Assembly: GCF_030674635.1 (NCBI RefSeq)
Contig: NZ_CP089978.1
Coordinates: 372,001 to 436,000, forward strand
Length of the DNA: 64,000 nt
Direction: 5' to 3'
Source: Moraxella sp. ZY210820
Lineage (GTDB): Bacteria > Pseudomonadota > Gammaproteobacteria > Pseudomonadales > Moraxellaceae
Numbering within the stretch: the first letter of the stretch is position 1; every line of letters starts with the position of its first letter. The translations under genes were made by a program, and so were the position numbers. The notes beneath the pieces are model-generated. The model was not told the DNA's origin. It saw only the letters and a list, made by a program, of their open reading frames with translations, and made no database searches. Of the stretch, positions 48,034-56,383 are shown piece by piece.

Positions 48034-48798
48034 ATGAATTTATATTTTGATACAAATTTAGCACAATGCTATCATAGTTCTGCACAAAAGGCGAGAGTTT
48101 TAACTGAAGCATGGTTGAAAAACAATATGTATTGTCCTAGTTGTGGAAATGAATCTTTTTCTAAATTTGAAAATAATAGTCCAGTAGCAGATGTTTATTG
48201 TTCAAATTGTTTAGAAGAATACGAATTGAAAAGTAAAATTGGTCAAACAATGGGGAATAGTATTAGTGATGGAGCATATCATACAATGTTGGAGCGTATT
48301 CATTCGAGTACAAATCCAAATTTTTTCTTTTTAAGTTATTGTAAGAGAGAGTTTAAGGTACAAGAACTTATTCTTATTCCAAAACATTTTTTTACAGCTA
48401 ATATAATTATTCCTAGAAAAAAAGGATTAAAAAATAGACCAAATTATATTATGTGTTCTATTGATACTAAAACGTTACCTGAGAGTGCAAAAATTCAAAT
48501 TATTTCACAACAAAAACCGATTGAAAAAAGTATAATTGTCAAACAATGGAAGCAACATTTATTTATTAGACAATATAGCACAGAACACAAAGGGTGGTTA
48601 TTTGCAATTATGCAATGCCTTGATAGAATACCAAGTCAGGATTTTAGTTTGAAAGATGTATATTTTTTTGAAACAGAATTGAGTAAGTTATTTCCAAATA
48701 ATCATAATATTAAAGCAAAAATACGTCAGCAATTACAAATATTACGTAATCAAGGTATTATAGAGTTTTCTCGACGAGGATATTATCAGAAGTTATGA
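48034..48798 (+). CDS. dpnC: DpnI-like methyl-directed restriction endonuclease
   Basis: 254 residues from ATG 48034, the same length as pneumococcal DpnI, and closely similar by recall along the whole protein. N-terminal PD-(D/E)xK domain: CPSCGN and CSNC zinc pairs, PVADVYC supplying the Asp, and EYELKSK the ExK. SDGAYHTMLERI and NPNFFFLSY follow. The C-terminal winged helix NIKAKIRQQLQILRNQGIIEFSRRG binds the methylated site. DpnI cuts GATC only when the adenine is methylated on N6, destroying Dam-methylated incoming DNA. The cell must therefore lack GATC methylation. Confidence 0.93.
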   Translation: MNLYFDTNLAQCYHSSAQKARVLTEAWLKNNMYCPSCGNESFSKFENNSPVADVYCSNCLEEYELKSKIGQTMGNSISDGAYHTMLERIHSSTNPNFFFLSYCKREFKVQELILIPKHFFTANIIIPRKKGLKNRPNYIMCSIDTKTLPESAKIQIISQQKPIEKSIIVKQWKQHLFIRQYSTEHKGWLFAIMQCLDRIPSQDFSLKDVYFFETELSKLFPNNHNIKAKIRQQLQILRNQGIIEFSRRGYYQKL

Positions 48799-48837
48799 TG
48801 TGATAAAATAGCCAAAATTGAATACACGAGTCATCAT

Positions 48838-49089
48838 ATGAAAGGTTTTATCCCAGCCAAATATACACCTTATGTTTTTGCATTTTTTATGGCAGGCATT
48901 ATGGCATTTTTGATGTCGGCGGTACTGGTTGCGGTGAATACTGGTTTGGCAAATGGTTATGTTTGGCGAGTTCTTAAAGCGTATGTGATTGCTTTTCCGA
49001 TTGCGTTTTGTTGTGTAATTTTAGTGCGTCCATTTGTCATGAAACTAGTCGCTTTAACAATCAAACCTGCTGAACCACCTAAAGAGTAA
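48838..49089 (+). CDS. DUF2798 membrane protein
   Basis: 83 residues with two membrane segments ([22 protein letters not shown] and [16 protein letters not shown]) joined by [15 protein letters not shown], then [14 protein letters not shown]. This is the DUF2798 pattern; the function is unknown. 22 bases before panC. Confidence 0.85.
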   Translation: MKGFIPAKYTPYVFAFFMAGIMAFLMSAVLVAVNTGLANGYVWRVLKAYVIAFPIAFCCVILVRPFVMKLVALTIKPAEPPKE

Positions 49090-49111
49090 CGCTACAAGAG
49101 TAAAGATAATT

Positions 49112-49951
49112 ATGCAAATCATTCATCAAATTTCATCTTTAAGAAACTATATCCAACAACAACGTCAAGTAGGTAAACGTATTGGTTTTGTGCCAACGAT
49201 GGGTAATCTGCATGATGGACATCTAACATTGGTTAAAACTGCACGCCAATCTTGCGATGTAGTCGTGGTGAGTATTTTTGTTAATCCAACACAATTTGGT
49301 GTGGGAGAAGATTTTGATAGTTATCCCCGTACTTTACAGCAAGATTGTACGCTTGTTGAACAATTTTGCGATGTGGTGTTTGCACCAAGTATTGAAGAAA
49401 TGTATGGTACTCAACCACGTTTAACGCAGGTTTCGGTCAGTGGAATCACCCAAGATTTATGTGGTGCATCTCGTCCAACGCATTTTGATGGCGTGGCATT
49501 GGTGGTGAGTAAGTTATTTAATATTGTACAGGCTGATGAAGCATTTTTTGGTGAAAAAGATTATCAACAATTAGCGGTCATTCGTCAAATGGTACAAGAC
49601 TTAAATATTCCTATTGAAATTATTGGTGTACCGATTGTGCGTGCTGATGATGGTTTAGCCCTAAGTTCTCGTAATGGTTATTTAACTGCCGAACAACGCC
49701 AAATTGCACCACAGATTTATCAAAATTTACAACAAGCCAAAAGTGATTTACAGCAGGGTAAAGCCTTAAATCAAGTGTTATTGCAAATGAGACAAAATTT
49801 ACAACAAGCAGGTTTTGACATCGATTATATCGAAGCACGTACTCCGCAGTTACAGCCCGTTGATGAGTTTAAACAAGATATTGTATTATTTGTGGCAGCT
49901 AAACTTGGTAAACCACGTTTGATTGATAATTTATTTATTCCATTTGTATAA
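49112..49951 (+). CDS. panC: Pantothenate synthetase
   Basis: 279 residues. Joins pantoate to beta-alanine with [19 protein letters not shown] holds the HIGH-like motif; [18 protein letters not shown] and LSSRNGYL give the KMSKS-like and nucleotide sites. It ends in a perfect terminator. Confidence 0.97.
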   Translation: MQIIHQISSLRNYIQQQRQVGKRIGFVPTMGNLHDGHLTLVKTARQSCDVVVVSIFVNPTQFGVGEDFDSYPRTLQQDCTLVEQFCDVVFAPSIEEMYGTQPRLTQVSVSGITQDLCGASRPTHFDGVALVVSKLFNIVQADEAFFGEKDYQQLAVIRQMVQDLNIPIEIIGVPIVRADDGLALSSRNGYLTAEQRQIAPQIYQNLQQAKSDLQQGKALNQVLLQMRQNLQQAGFDIDYIEARTPQLQPVDEFKQDIVLFVAAKLGKPRLIDNLFIPFV

Positions 49952-49956
49952 ATTTC

Positions 49957-49984
49957 AATACCTTATATTTCGATATAAGGTATT
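49957..49984 (+). terminator. Terminator of panC with TTCG tetraloop
   Basis: 12-bp perfect stem AATACCTTATAT closed by a TTCG loop and followed by a TTT run. Six bases after the panC stop. Confidence 0.93.
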
Positions 49985-50004
49985 TTTATGTTAGGATTAG
50001 TGCA

Positions 50005-50862
50005 ATGTTACAGCGTATTTTAATTGTTACAGGGCAGTCAGGTGCAGGTAAATCAACCGCCTTGCGTGTTCTTGAAGATATAGGCTATTATTGTATCGAT
50101 AATTTGCCTTTGAGTTTGTTACCAGATATTGTTAATAAAATTGCTCATCAACATATTTTTACCCATTTAGCTTTGGGCATTGATGTGCGTAGTACGCAAC
50201 ATGATTTGCATAGTTTTCATGATATTGTCGAACAGCTTAAACAATATAGCCGTATCGAAGTATTATTTTTAACGGCTCAACCGCAAGAATTAATTTCTCG
50301 ATTTAATTTATCACGCCGTCCACACCCATTAAGTCAGCGTTTTAGCACTTTAAGTGAATGTATTCATCAAGAAACCATTTTATTAGAACAAATTCAATAT
50401 GATGTGGATTTACAAATTGATACCACGGATAAAAGTATTCATGATATTAAACAAGTCATTTTAACTCGATTAGGACAAACACCACAATTATCCTTGATTA
50501 TTCAATCATTTGGTTTTAAATATGGTATTCCGCTGGATACTGATTATGTTTATGATGTGCGACATTTGCCAAATCCTTATTGGCATCAACATTTACGTTC
50601 ATTAACAGGATTAGATGAACCAATACAGCAATTTTTGGCTCAAGATGCTGATGTTGTTGAAATGATTAATGATATTGAACAGAATTTACGCCGTTGGTTA
50701 CCAAAATTATATCAAAGTAATCGTCATTATGTAACAGTATCGATTGGTTGTACAGGTGGTAAACATCGCTCAGTCTATATTTGTGAACAACTGTGTAAAC
50801 GTTTAGGACAAGATTGGACAGTGCAAAGTTTTCATCGTGAACGCCAAAGATGGTCGCATTAA
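50005..50862 (+). CDS. rapZ: RNase adapter RapZ
   Basis: 285 residues. GTP/ATP-binding P-loop protein that in enterobacteria delivers the small RNA GlmZ to RNase E. Walker A GQSGAGKST, DIGYYCIDNLP, FLTAQPQELISRF, SFGFKYGIP, and the C-terminal GCTGGKHRSVYICEQL metabolite-binding motif. Single gene here, without the rpoN-ptsN neighbours found in enterobacteria. Confidence 0.96.
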   Translation: MLQRILIVTGQSGAGKSTALRVLEDIGYYCIDNLPLSLLPDIVNKIAHQHIFTHLALGIDVRSTQHDLHSFHDIVEQLKQYSRIEVLFLTAQPQELISRFNLSRRPHPLSQRFSTLSECIHQETILLEQIQYDVDLQIDTTDKSIHDIKQVILTRLGQTPQLSLIIQSFGFKYGIPLDTDYVYDVRHLPNPYWHQHLRSLTGLDEPIQQFLAQDADVVEMINDIEQNLRRWLPKLYQSNRHYVTVSIGCTGGKHRSVYICEQLCKRLGQDWTVQSFHRERQRWSH

Positions 50863-50969
50863 ATGGTTTATATCAGCGATTGGGTAAAAAATAAGCAAAA
50901 TATTACATATTAAAAAACATTCTTGTTGAAAATCGATTATACTCAAAGAGAATGAAGTTATAGAGTGAG

Positions 50970-51773
50970 ATGATGATGAACCAGATTAATAATAATAATT
51001 CCGCACAGGATTACAAAACTAAATTAACACCACAAACTGATGTTGATGGTGAAAAAGTCCGTATTGAACGTATTTTAATCGTTGATGATGATGTACGTTT
51101 ACGCACGTTATTACAGCGTTTTTTAGAAGATAAAGGCTATATCGTGCGTACTGCTCATGATGGTGGTGAAATGGATCGTTTACTTGAGCGTGAAACTTTT
51201 TCATTGATGGTGCTGGATTTTATGTTGCCCAATGAAACAGGTTTACAAATTTGTGAGCGTTTGCGTGAACAAGGCACACAAATGCCGATTGTGATGCTCA
51301 CGGCAAAAGGGAGTGATACCGATCGTATTGACGGTTTAAATGCAGGTGCTGATGACTATTTATCAAAACCATTTAATCCTAATGAATTATTGGCACGCAT
51401 TCGTGCAGTACTACGCCGTCATACGCGTGATATTCCGGGAGCTCCGAGTCGTTTAAATTATGATGTGATTAGTTTTGGCGATTGGAAATTAGATTTAGCA
51501 ACACGCACCTTAAGCCGAAATGATGAGAATATCAGTTTAACAACAGGTGAGTTTGCGGTATTAAAAGCGTTTGCAGAACACCCACGAGAGCCTTTAACAC
51601 GTGATAAATTAATGATTTTAGCACGAGGACGAGAGTGGGGGGCTATGGAACGTTCGATTGATGTGCAAATTTCACGTTTACGCCGTATGATCGAAGTTGA
51701 TGCAAGCCACCCACGCTATATCCAAACGGTGTGGGGAACGGGCTATGTTTTTGTACCTGATCATGAGTCATAA
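50970..51773 (+). CDS. ompR: OmpR-family response regulator
   Basis: 267 residues. Receiver domain with the phospho-acceptor Asp in LMVLDFMLPNETGLQIC, acidic pair IVDDDVRL and Lys in LSKPFNPNELL. C-terminal winged helix: LTTGEFAVLKAFAEHPREPLTRDKL and SRLRRMIE. The N-terminal ~25 residues (Asn-rich NQINNNNSAQ) are extra compared with Escherichia coli OmpR. Twelve bases before envZ; osmotic or envelope-related regulation is the usual role. Confidence 0.93.
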   Translation: MMMNQINNNNSAQDYKTKLTPQTDVDGEKVRIERILIVDDDVRLRTLLQRFLEDKGYIVRTAHDGGEMDRLLERETFSLMVLDFMLPNETGLQICERLREQGTQMPIVMLTAKGSDTDRIDGLNAGADDYLSKPFNPNELLARIRAVLRRHTRDIPGAPSRLNYDVISFGDWKLDLATRTLSRNDENISLTTGEFAVLKAFAEHPREPLTRDKLMILARGREWGAMERSIDVQISRLRRMIEVDASHPRYIQTVWGTGYVFVPDHES

Positions 51774-51785
51774 TTTGCTATTTTC

Positions 51786-53180
51786 ATGAAATTAGACCCC
51801 ATTTCGCCAGAACAACTGGATACAAATACAAGCTATGTCCCTGAAAAGCGTACATCGGATCAGCGTTTTTGGGATAAAATAAAACCACGCTCATCAGTCA
51901 TGCGTACCACGATTTTAGTGAGTGCAGTGGTTATATTCAGTTTGAGTATGTCCTTATGGTTTTTCTGGCGAACGTTGTATCTGCCTGAAATTCAACAACA
52001 CGCACGTTATTTAGCTATTGAATTAGAATTGATAAACAATGATAATTTGCGTATTTTTGATGGCGATACAGAATTAGATCAACATCTTTGGTTACAACAG
52101 CGTTTAGGCTTTGAATATGTAACTGATCCTAAGTATTATCCAAAAGTCAAGAAAAAAGTGATTGCGGATTTTTTTACAAGCCGTATTGAACAAGTTTTAG
52201 AAAAGGAATTACAAGCCCAAAATGTAACGGTTTATTTCCAATTAAAACCAAGTCCACGTATTTGGATTCAAACCCCTGAAATGAATGGTCATTGGGTATC
52301 TGAACCTTTGACCACTTATGCTAATTATAGTCGTGAATTAATTTTAGCATGGCTATTAGGTGTACCAATTGTAACATTTATTATTATTTTAATTTTAGTG
52401 CGTCAGCAAAATCGTCCTTTACGCCGTTTACAAGATACCGCTAATTTATATCGCAAAACAGGTCATGCACCGTATTTATCTACAACGCATGGTCCTGTGG
52501 AAATTCGCCAAGTAAATTTGGCTTTTAATCAACTTATGGCAAATTTAGAACAAACAGAAAAAGACCGTAAAATAATGTTGGCAGGGATTTCACATGATTT
52601 ACGTACGCCTTTAACTCGTATTCGTTTAACTGCGGAAATGTTGCCTGATGAGTTTTTAAAAGAAGGCTTGATTTATGATGTTGATGATATGGATGCCATT
52701 TTGGAGCAATTTATTTCTTATATGCGAGATGGTTCTGATGAAGAATTAAAATTAACCAATATTAATCATATATTACAAGAATTAGTGATACAATTCAAAC
52801 CTTTAGATGTACGTTTTCAAGCACAAATTGTACCAGATATGATGATCCGTACTTTATCATTTAAACGTTTGATTGCCAATTTAATTAATAATGCCAAACG
52901 TTATGGAGCAGAGCCGATAGAGTTGTCAGCTTATACGGTAACAGATAAAATGGTGGTTTGTGTGCGAGATTGTGGGCAAGGCATTCCCAAAGAACAAATT
53001 CAAGATTTAATGCAACCTTTTGTGCGTGGCAATGAAGCACGCACGATACAAGGTAGTGGTTTAGGATTGGCGATTGTAAAACGTATTGTGGATATTCATC
53101 AAGGCGAATTAGTCATTCAAAATCATGTTGATGGCGGTTTACAAGTGATGATTACTTTACCGTTGCAATTGGTTGAATAG
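51786..53180 (+). CDS. envZ: EnvZ-like sensor histidine kinase
   Basis: 464 residues. Two membrane segments (TTILVSAVVIFSLSMSLWFFW and LILAWLLGVPIVTFIIILILV) bracket a periplasmic domain of ~130 residues. HAMP, then the H box AGISHDLRTPLTR, N box NLINNAKRYG, and G boxes DCGQGI and GSGLGLAIV. Partner of OmpR. It converges on the restriction system with a 30-base gap. Confidence 0.94.
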   Translation: MKLDPISPEQLDTNTSYVPEKRTSDQRFWDKIKPRSSVMRTTILVSAVVIFSLSMSLWFFWRTLYLPEIQQHARYLAIELELINNDNLRIFDGDTELDQHLWLQQRLGFEYVTDPKYYPKVKKKVIADFFTSRIEQVLEKELQAQNVTVYFQLKPSPRIWIQTPEMNGHWVSEPLTTYANYSRELILAWLLGVPIVTFIIILILVRQQNRPLRRLQDTANLYRKTGHAPYLSTTHGPVEIRQVNLAFNQLMANLEQTEKDRKIMLAGISHDLRTPLTRIRLTAEMLPDEFLKEGLIYDVDDMDAILEQFISYMRDGSDEELKLTNINHILQELVIQFKPLDVRFQAQIVPDMMIRTLSFKRLIANLINNAKRYGAEPIELSAYTVTDKMVVCVRDCGQGIPKEQIQDLMQPFVRGNEARTIQGSGLGLAIVKRIVDIHQGELVIQNHVDGGLQVMITLPLQLVE

Positions 53181-53210
53181 GGTAGATAGAGTCATTTTGA
53201 GAGTTCTTAT

Positions 53211-53718
53211 TCACAATTCATTTGCCAATTTACAATGATGCTTGATGGTGGTTAAAATTTGTTTCATTTCAATCTCTTTCATCACGCTTTCCATATACGC
53301 CCAATTTGGCTCACCGTTATCATCGGTGGGTAGCATAATGGTTTGCTTACTCATTCTTTGGGCGTTAAATTTATAACCATATTGATATTTTTCTTTTTGT
53401 TGCAAAATGGCGGTTTTTAAAAATAAATATACCCATTTATTGGCATAATCTTTATTTTTTAATTCCAGTCTTTTTACATCATCAGAAAAAATACAATCAT
53501 AAGGGTGATAAAAATTTTCTACCACACTCCCATTATAATTAACGCCCAAGACATTTTTATCAAGACTGGCATTGGTATTACTCACAAATTCGGTAATGCC
53601 ATTATTAAATTCAGTCGCCCCAATAAATGGCATATCGCCTGTTATCATATCTGATTTGGTTAAACGCACACCAGAATGAATAAAAAACACTTGACTTAAT
53701 TTAAATTTTGCCCATACT
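53211..53718 (-). pseudogene. Second half (TRD2) of the restriction specificity subunit, out of frame
   Basis: Open frame from the repeat tract to the stop at 53211 with no proper start (only a GTG at 53690). It opens IVWAKFKLSQVFFIHSGVRL, a normal start of a target-recognition domain, continues GDMPFIGATEFNNGITEFV, and ends LPTDDNGEPNWAYMESVMKEIE then a C-terminal helix. It mirrors the first half segment by segment. One repeat gained or two lost would fuse it to the first half. Marked broken only in this snapshot; probably a reversible state. Confidence 0.85.
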
Positions 53719-54400
53719 ATTCTCGACTCTCGACTCTCGACTCTCGACTCTCGACTCTCGACTCTCGACTCTCGACTCTCGACTCTCGACTCTCGACTCT
53801 CGACTCTCGACTCTCGACTCTCGACTCTCGACTCTCGACTCTCGACTCTCTATCATTTTTTAGTTGGTTGTCAAGTAATTTGGTTTGATAATAGCCAATT
53901 AATTGCTTGATTTTCTCTTGTTCAATCTGCTTGATGTAATTTTCCATAAATTGCCAATCAGGATTACCTTGACTATCAATAGGCAAGGAAAGGATTTCTC
54001 TTTTTAAATTTTTCTCATTTCTTTTATAGCCAAAATTATACATTCCTCTGGCTCTATTTGAAATCGTGGAAATAAACATGCCAGTATAGCGATTTAAGTT
54101 TGGATTTCTGCCAACTTTTACAGTTGTTGTACCAATAAAATTTTCCAATTTATAGATAGATAGACCAATTGAACCCTCTCCATCACAAATAAAAACAATA
54201 CAATTTCCTTTGGTTATTAATTCCGATTTGTTTTCTATAAAGGAAATTATGCCATTATTTCTATTTGTTGCTCCAACATAAGGTGTATTTCCTGATGGAA
54301 TACCTGAAACTTTGGAGCATTTACAGTTTTCAATATCAAAAATTTGACCTAAACGAAAATTGTGCCACTCCCTGTCCGTCAATTTTAACTTATTCATCAT
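53717..54400 (-). CDS. Restriction specificity (S) subunit, first half (TRD1), truncated by repeat frameshift
   Basis: About 227 residues from ATG 54400 (or 54397), behind a GGGGAG ribosome site; it overlaps the R-M gene by 11 bases. TRD1: WHNFRLGQIFDIENCKCSK, NTPYVGATNRNNGIISFIE, GEGSIGLSIYKL, GYKRNEKNLKREILSLPID, then the central helix GNPDWQFMENYIKQIEQEKI. It ends in ~44 residues of the heptad cycle ESRVESR from the DNA repeat and stops at TAG 53717, two codons after the tract. In the fused state it would be a normal two-TRD S subunit of ~410 residues. As it stands it could act as a half-subunit that dimerises, as reported for truncated HsdS proteins. Confidence 0.88.
   Translation of the reverse strand: MMNKLKLTDREWHNFRLGQIFDIENCKCSKVSGIPSGNTPYVGATNRNNGIISFIENKSELITKGNCIVFICDGEGSIGLSIYKLENFIGTTTVKVGRNPNLNRYTGMFISTISNRARGMYNFGYKRNEKNLKREILSLPIDSQGNPDWQFMENYIKQIEQEKIKQLIGYYQTKLLDNQLKNDRESRVESRESRVESRESRVESRESRVESRESRVESRESRVESRE
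53721..53850. repeat. Heptanucleotide tandem repeat inside the S gene (TCTCGAC, 18 copies plus 4 bases)
   Basis: 130 bases of perfect TCTCGAC (plus strand; GTCGAGA on the coding strand), 18 full units and a 4-base remainder. On the coding strand all three frames read the same stop-free cycle of Val-Glu-Ser-Arg-Glu-Ser-Arg. The unit is not a multiple of three, so copy number decides which of three frames leaves the tract: one joins TRD2, the other two stop within 30 bases. Confidence 0.97.
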
Positions 54401-56312
54401 TATTCTCCCCAATACCAAACAAATAACCACGACCGTGCGTAATCATATTCACTTCAAAAGTCAAATAATCGGCGACCGTTTTTTCAAAATCGGCTTCACT
54501 TGGAATTTCATCATTAAAATAATAAAATGAGTGTAGCCATTCATCGTCAGCTTCAATGGTTGTCTCGACACAAAACTTGGTTGGTGCGGTAATTTCATCA
54601 CGCCAGACATTAAGCAGATGTTCTTTTTTGTCTTTGGCGGATTCGGTTTCTATTAAGCCTTTGTGTTTTTGGACTTCAAAACCATCATCTTCAAAGTTAA
54701 TAAATTTAACCAGTTTTTCTTTATCGTGCGGTATGCCTACGGTAAATACGGCAATACACGGATTGGTGCCAACACCATAAAAAGTATTTTTATTTAAAGT
54801 AATCACGCCTTCTAAGCTATGATGTTTTAAGATATTGGCTTTGATGGCTTGTTCTTCTTTGGTTTTGCCCGTCATTGATGACTGCGGAACAATAACAACC
54901 GCCTTGCCATCAGGTGTTAAGCTGTTTAATAAATGCTCGGTAAAGGCGATTTCATACAGATTGGGATTTTGTTTTGAGCCTTGTGAATAAGGCGGATTCA
55001 TCATACCAATATTACAGCCCTTTAATTGTAATTTAGCAGGATTTTGTTTCAAAAAATCTTCTTGGTCTAAATTGCTTTTGCCATCGCCACGTAAAATCAT
55101 ATTGGTGGTGGCAATGGTAAACATATACGGCTGTAATTCAATGCCGTGCAGTTGATTTTTACGAATGTTATTTTTTTGTTTATCGCTGGTGGCTTTTTGG
55201 AGCATATGGTGCATACCTGCAATCAAAAATCCAGCCGTACCACAGCAAGGGTCAAGAATACAATCATCAGGCGATAAATTGACAAGTTCACAAAAGATTT
55301 CGGTAATGTGTTTTGGGGTTAAAACAATGCCGAGTGTTTGCCCATCACCGCCAGAATACGACATAAACTCGCCATAAAACCGCCCCAAATAATCTTCGGC
55401 GGATTGGGTGTATTTGATATTTTGGTAGATGTGTCTGTATAAAAACTCGGTATAATGTTTTAGGGGTGTTTTCTTTAAGTTGTCATTAATTTCATTGATG
55501 ATTTTGGTGTCTTTGATGACCGAAAATTGATTAAGTAATTTGTCTTTTTTGACTTCTGGTGATACTTTGACTCTTTTTAAATGATTTTCAATGGCAGTAT
55601 AGATTTTTTCGCCATCGGTTGTTATATCATCGCCAATCAAATCATCAATGGAGAAGTTTTTGTATTCCATTTCTCGTAAAGCCAATAAAATCCCAGAGAC
55701 AATTAATGGCTTGTCTTTGTCCTGAATACTCCCATAATTACGCAAATCTTCGTGTAGGTCTTTGGCGTTTTTTAGAATTTCTGCGGTAGTTTTTTCTTGG
55801 GGTGTTTGTTCTTTTAGGATTTCTTTAATATAATATTCGTCAATATTGTTTTCATTAAAAGAAATAAAGGTTTCAATATTGGTTAATTCTTTATATTCGC
55901 CACGCTCGTTAATAAAAATGGGCGTGATGTGATGGCGTTTTTCATCGCCAGAGACACCAATGGCGATAATCTTTTTATAAGTTGTGTGCTGGCTTAGATG
56001 AATGCCATAATGTATTGCACCATTGACGGCATAATTTTTTATGCTGTCTGTTTCTTGGCAAATCAGATTTTGCTCATTGTACTTTTGATGTAGGGTAACA
56101 TCTTTTTTATCTTCAATGACAATCAAAAAATCTTTAACCACACCAACAAATTCAGGCATACCTACTTTGCCTGTTTTGGCTTTTGATGCACTTTTTAGGG
56201 CGGTATCTATTTCTAAAATAGAACTCCCCTGTGTGTCAAAATTATCTGCAATATCAGCATTTTTTAATAAATCATATACCCAAAAATCGGTAGATTTTTC
56301 TTTCTTTGCCAT
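54390..56312 (-). CDS. BcgI-like bifunctional restriction-modification subunit (nuclease + N6-adenine methyltransferase)
   Basis: 640 residues, the size of BcgI subunit A. The N-terminal ~170 residues look like a PD-(D/E)xK nuclease: P53-E54, D61 and E67-D-K69 (PEFVGVVKDFLIVIEDKK). A helical linker follows. The methyltransferase part has motif I LDPCCGTAGF at 354-362 and the N6-adenine motif NPPY at 439-442. No hsdR gene is present, which fits a type IIB/IIG system in which one chain cuts and methylates while a separate S subunit gives specificity. BcgI-type enzymes cut on both sides of their site. It precedes and overlaps the S gene and follows gatB on the same strand. AT content is slightly higher than in the flanking core genes. 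Confidence 0.8.
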   Translation of the reverse strand: MAKKEKSTDFWVYDLLKNADIADNFDTQGSSILEIDTALKSASKAKTGKVGMPEFVGVVKDFLIVIEDKKDVTLHQKYNEQNLICQETDSIKNYAVNGAIHYGIHLSQHTTYKKIIAIGVSGDEKRHHITPIFINERGEYKELTNIETFISFNENNIDEYYIKEILKEQTPQEKTTAEILKNAKDLHEDLRNYGSIQDKDKPLIVSGILLALREMEYKNFSIDDLIGDDITTDGEKIYTAIENHLKRVKVSPEVKKDKLLNQFSVIKDTKIINEINDNLKKTPLKHYTEFLYRHIYQNIKYTQSAEDYLGRFYGEFMSYSGGDGQTLGIVLTPKHITEIFCELVNLSPDDCILDPCCGTAGFLIAGMHHMLQKATSDKQKNNIRKNQLHGIELQPYMFTIATTNMILRGDGKSNLDQEDFLKQNPAKLQLKGCNIGMMNPPYSQGSKQNPNLYEIAFTEHLLNSLTPDGKAVVIVPQSSMTGKTKEEQAIKANILKHHSLEGVITLNKNTFYGVGTNPCIAVFTVGIPHDKEKLVKFINFEDDGFEVQKHKGLIETESAKDKKEHLLNVWRDEITAPTKFCVETTIEADDEWLHSFYYFNDEIPSEADFEKTVADYLTFEVNMITHGRGYLFGIGENNDE

Positions 56313-56335
56313 TGTTTATCCAAAATTTAATAGAA

Positions 56336-56367
56336 ATAAATGCCTTATTTTAAGATAAGGCATTTAT
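56336..56367 (-). terminator. Terminator between gatB and the R-M operon
   Basis: Perfect 13-bp stem ATAAATGCCTTAT with its complement, 6-base loop, 17 bases after the gatB stop. Only 23 bases separate it from the R-M start codon, so the R-M promoter must lie within gatB or the hairpin region, or rely on read-through. Confidence 0.88.
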
Positions 56368-56383
56368 AAAAGTTTACCTAACT

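Noticed and set aside
53211..53690. Independent gene starting at GTG 53690
   Set aside because: The frame opens 28 bases earlier with a typical TRD start, and the GTG falls inside the domain; no ribosome site.
53721..53850. CRISPR array
   Set aside because: Head-to-tail 7-bp units without spacers; it is a microsatellite.
54556..54780. Plus-strand ORFs inside the R-M gene (also at 55165 and 56116)
   Set aside because: Shadows of a well-conserved methyltransferase frame.
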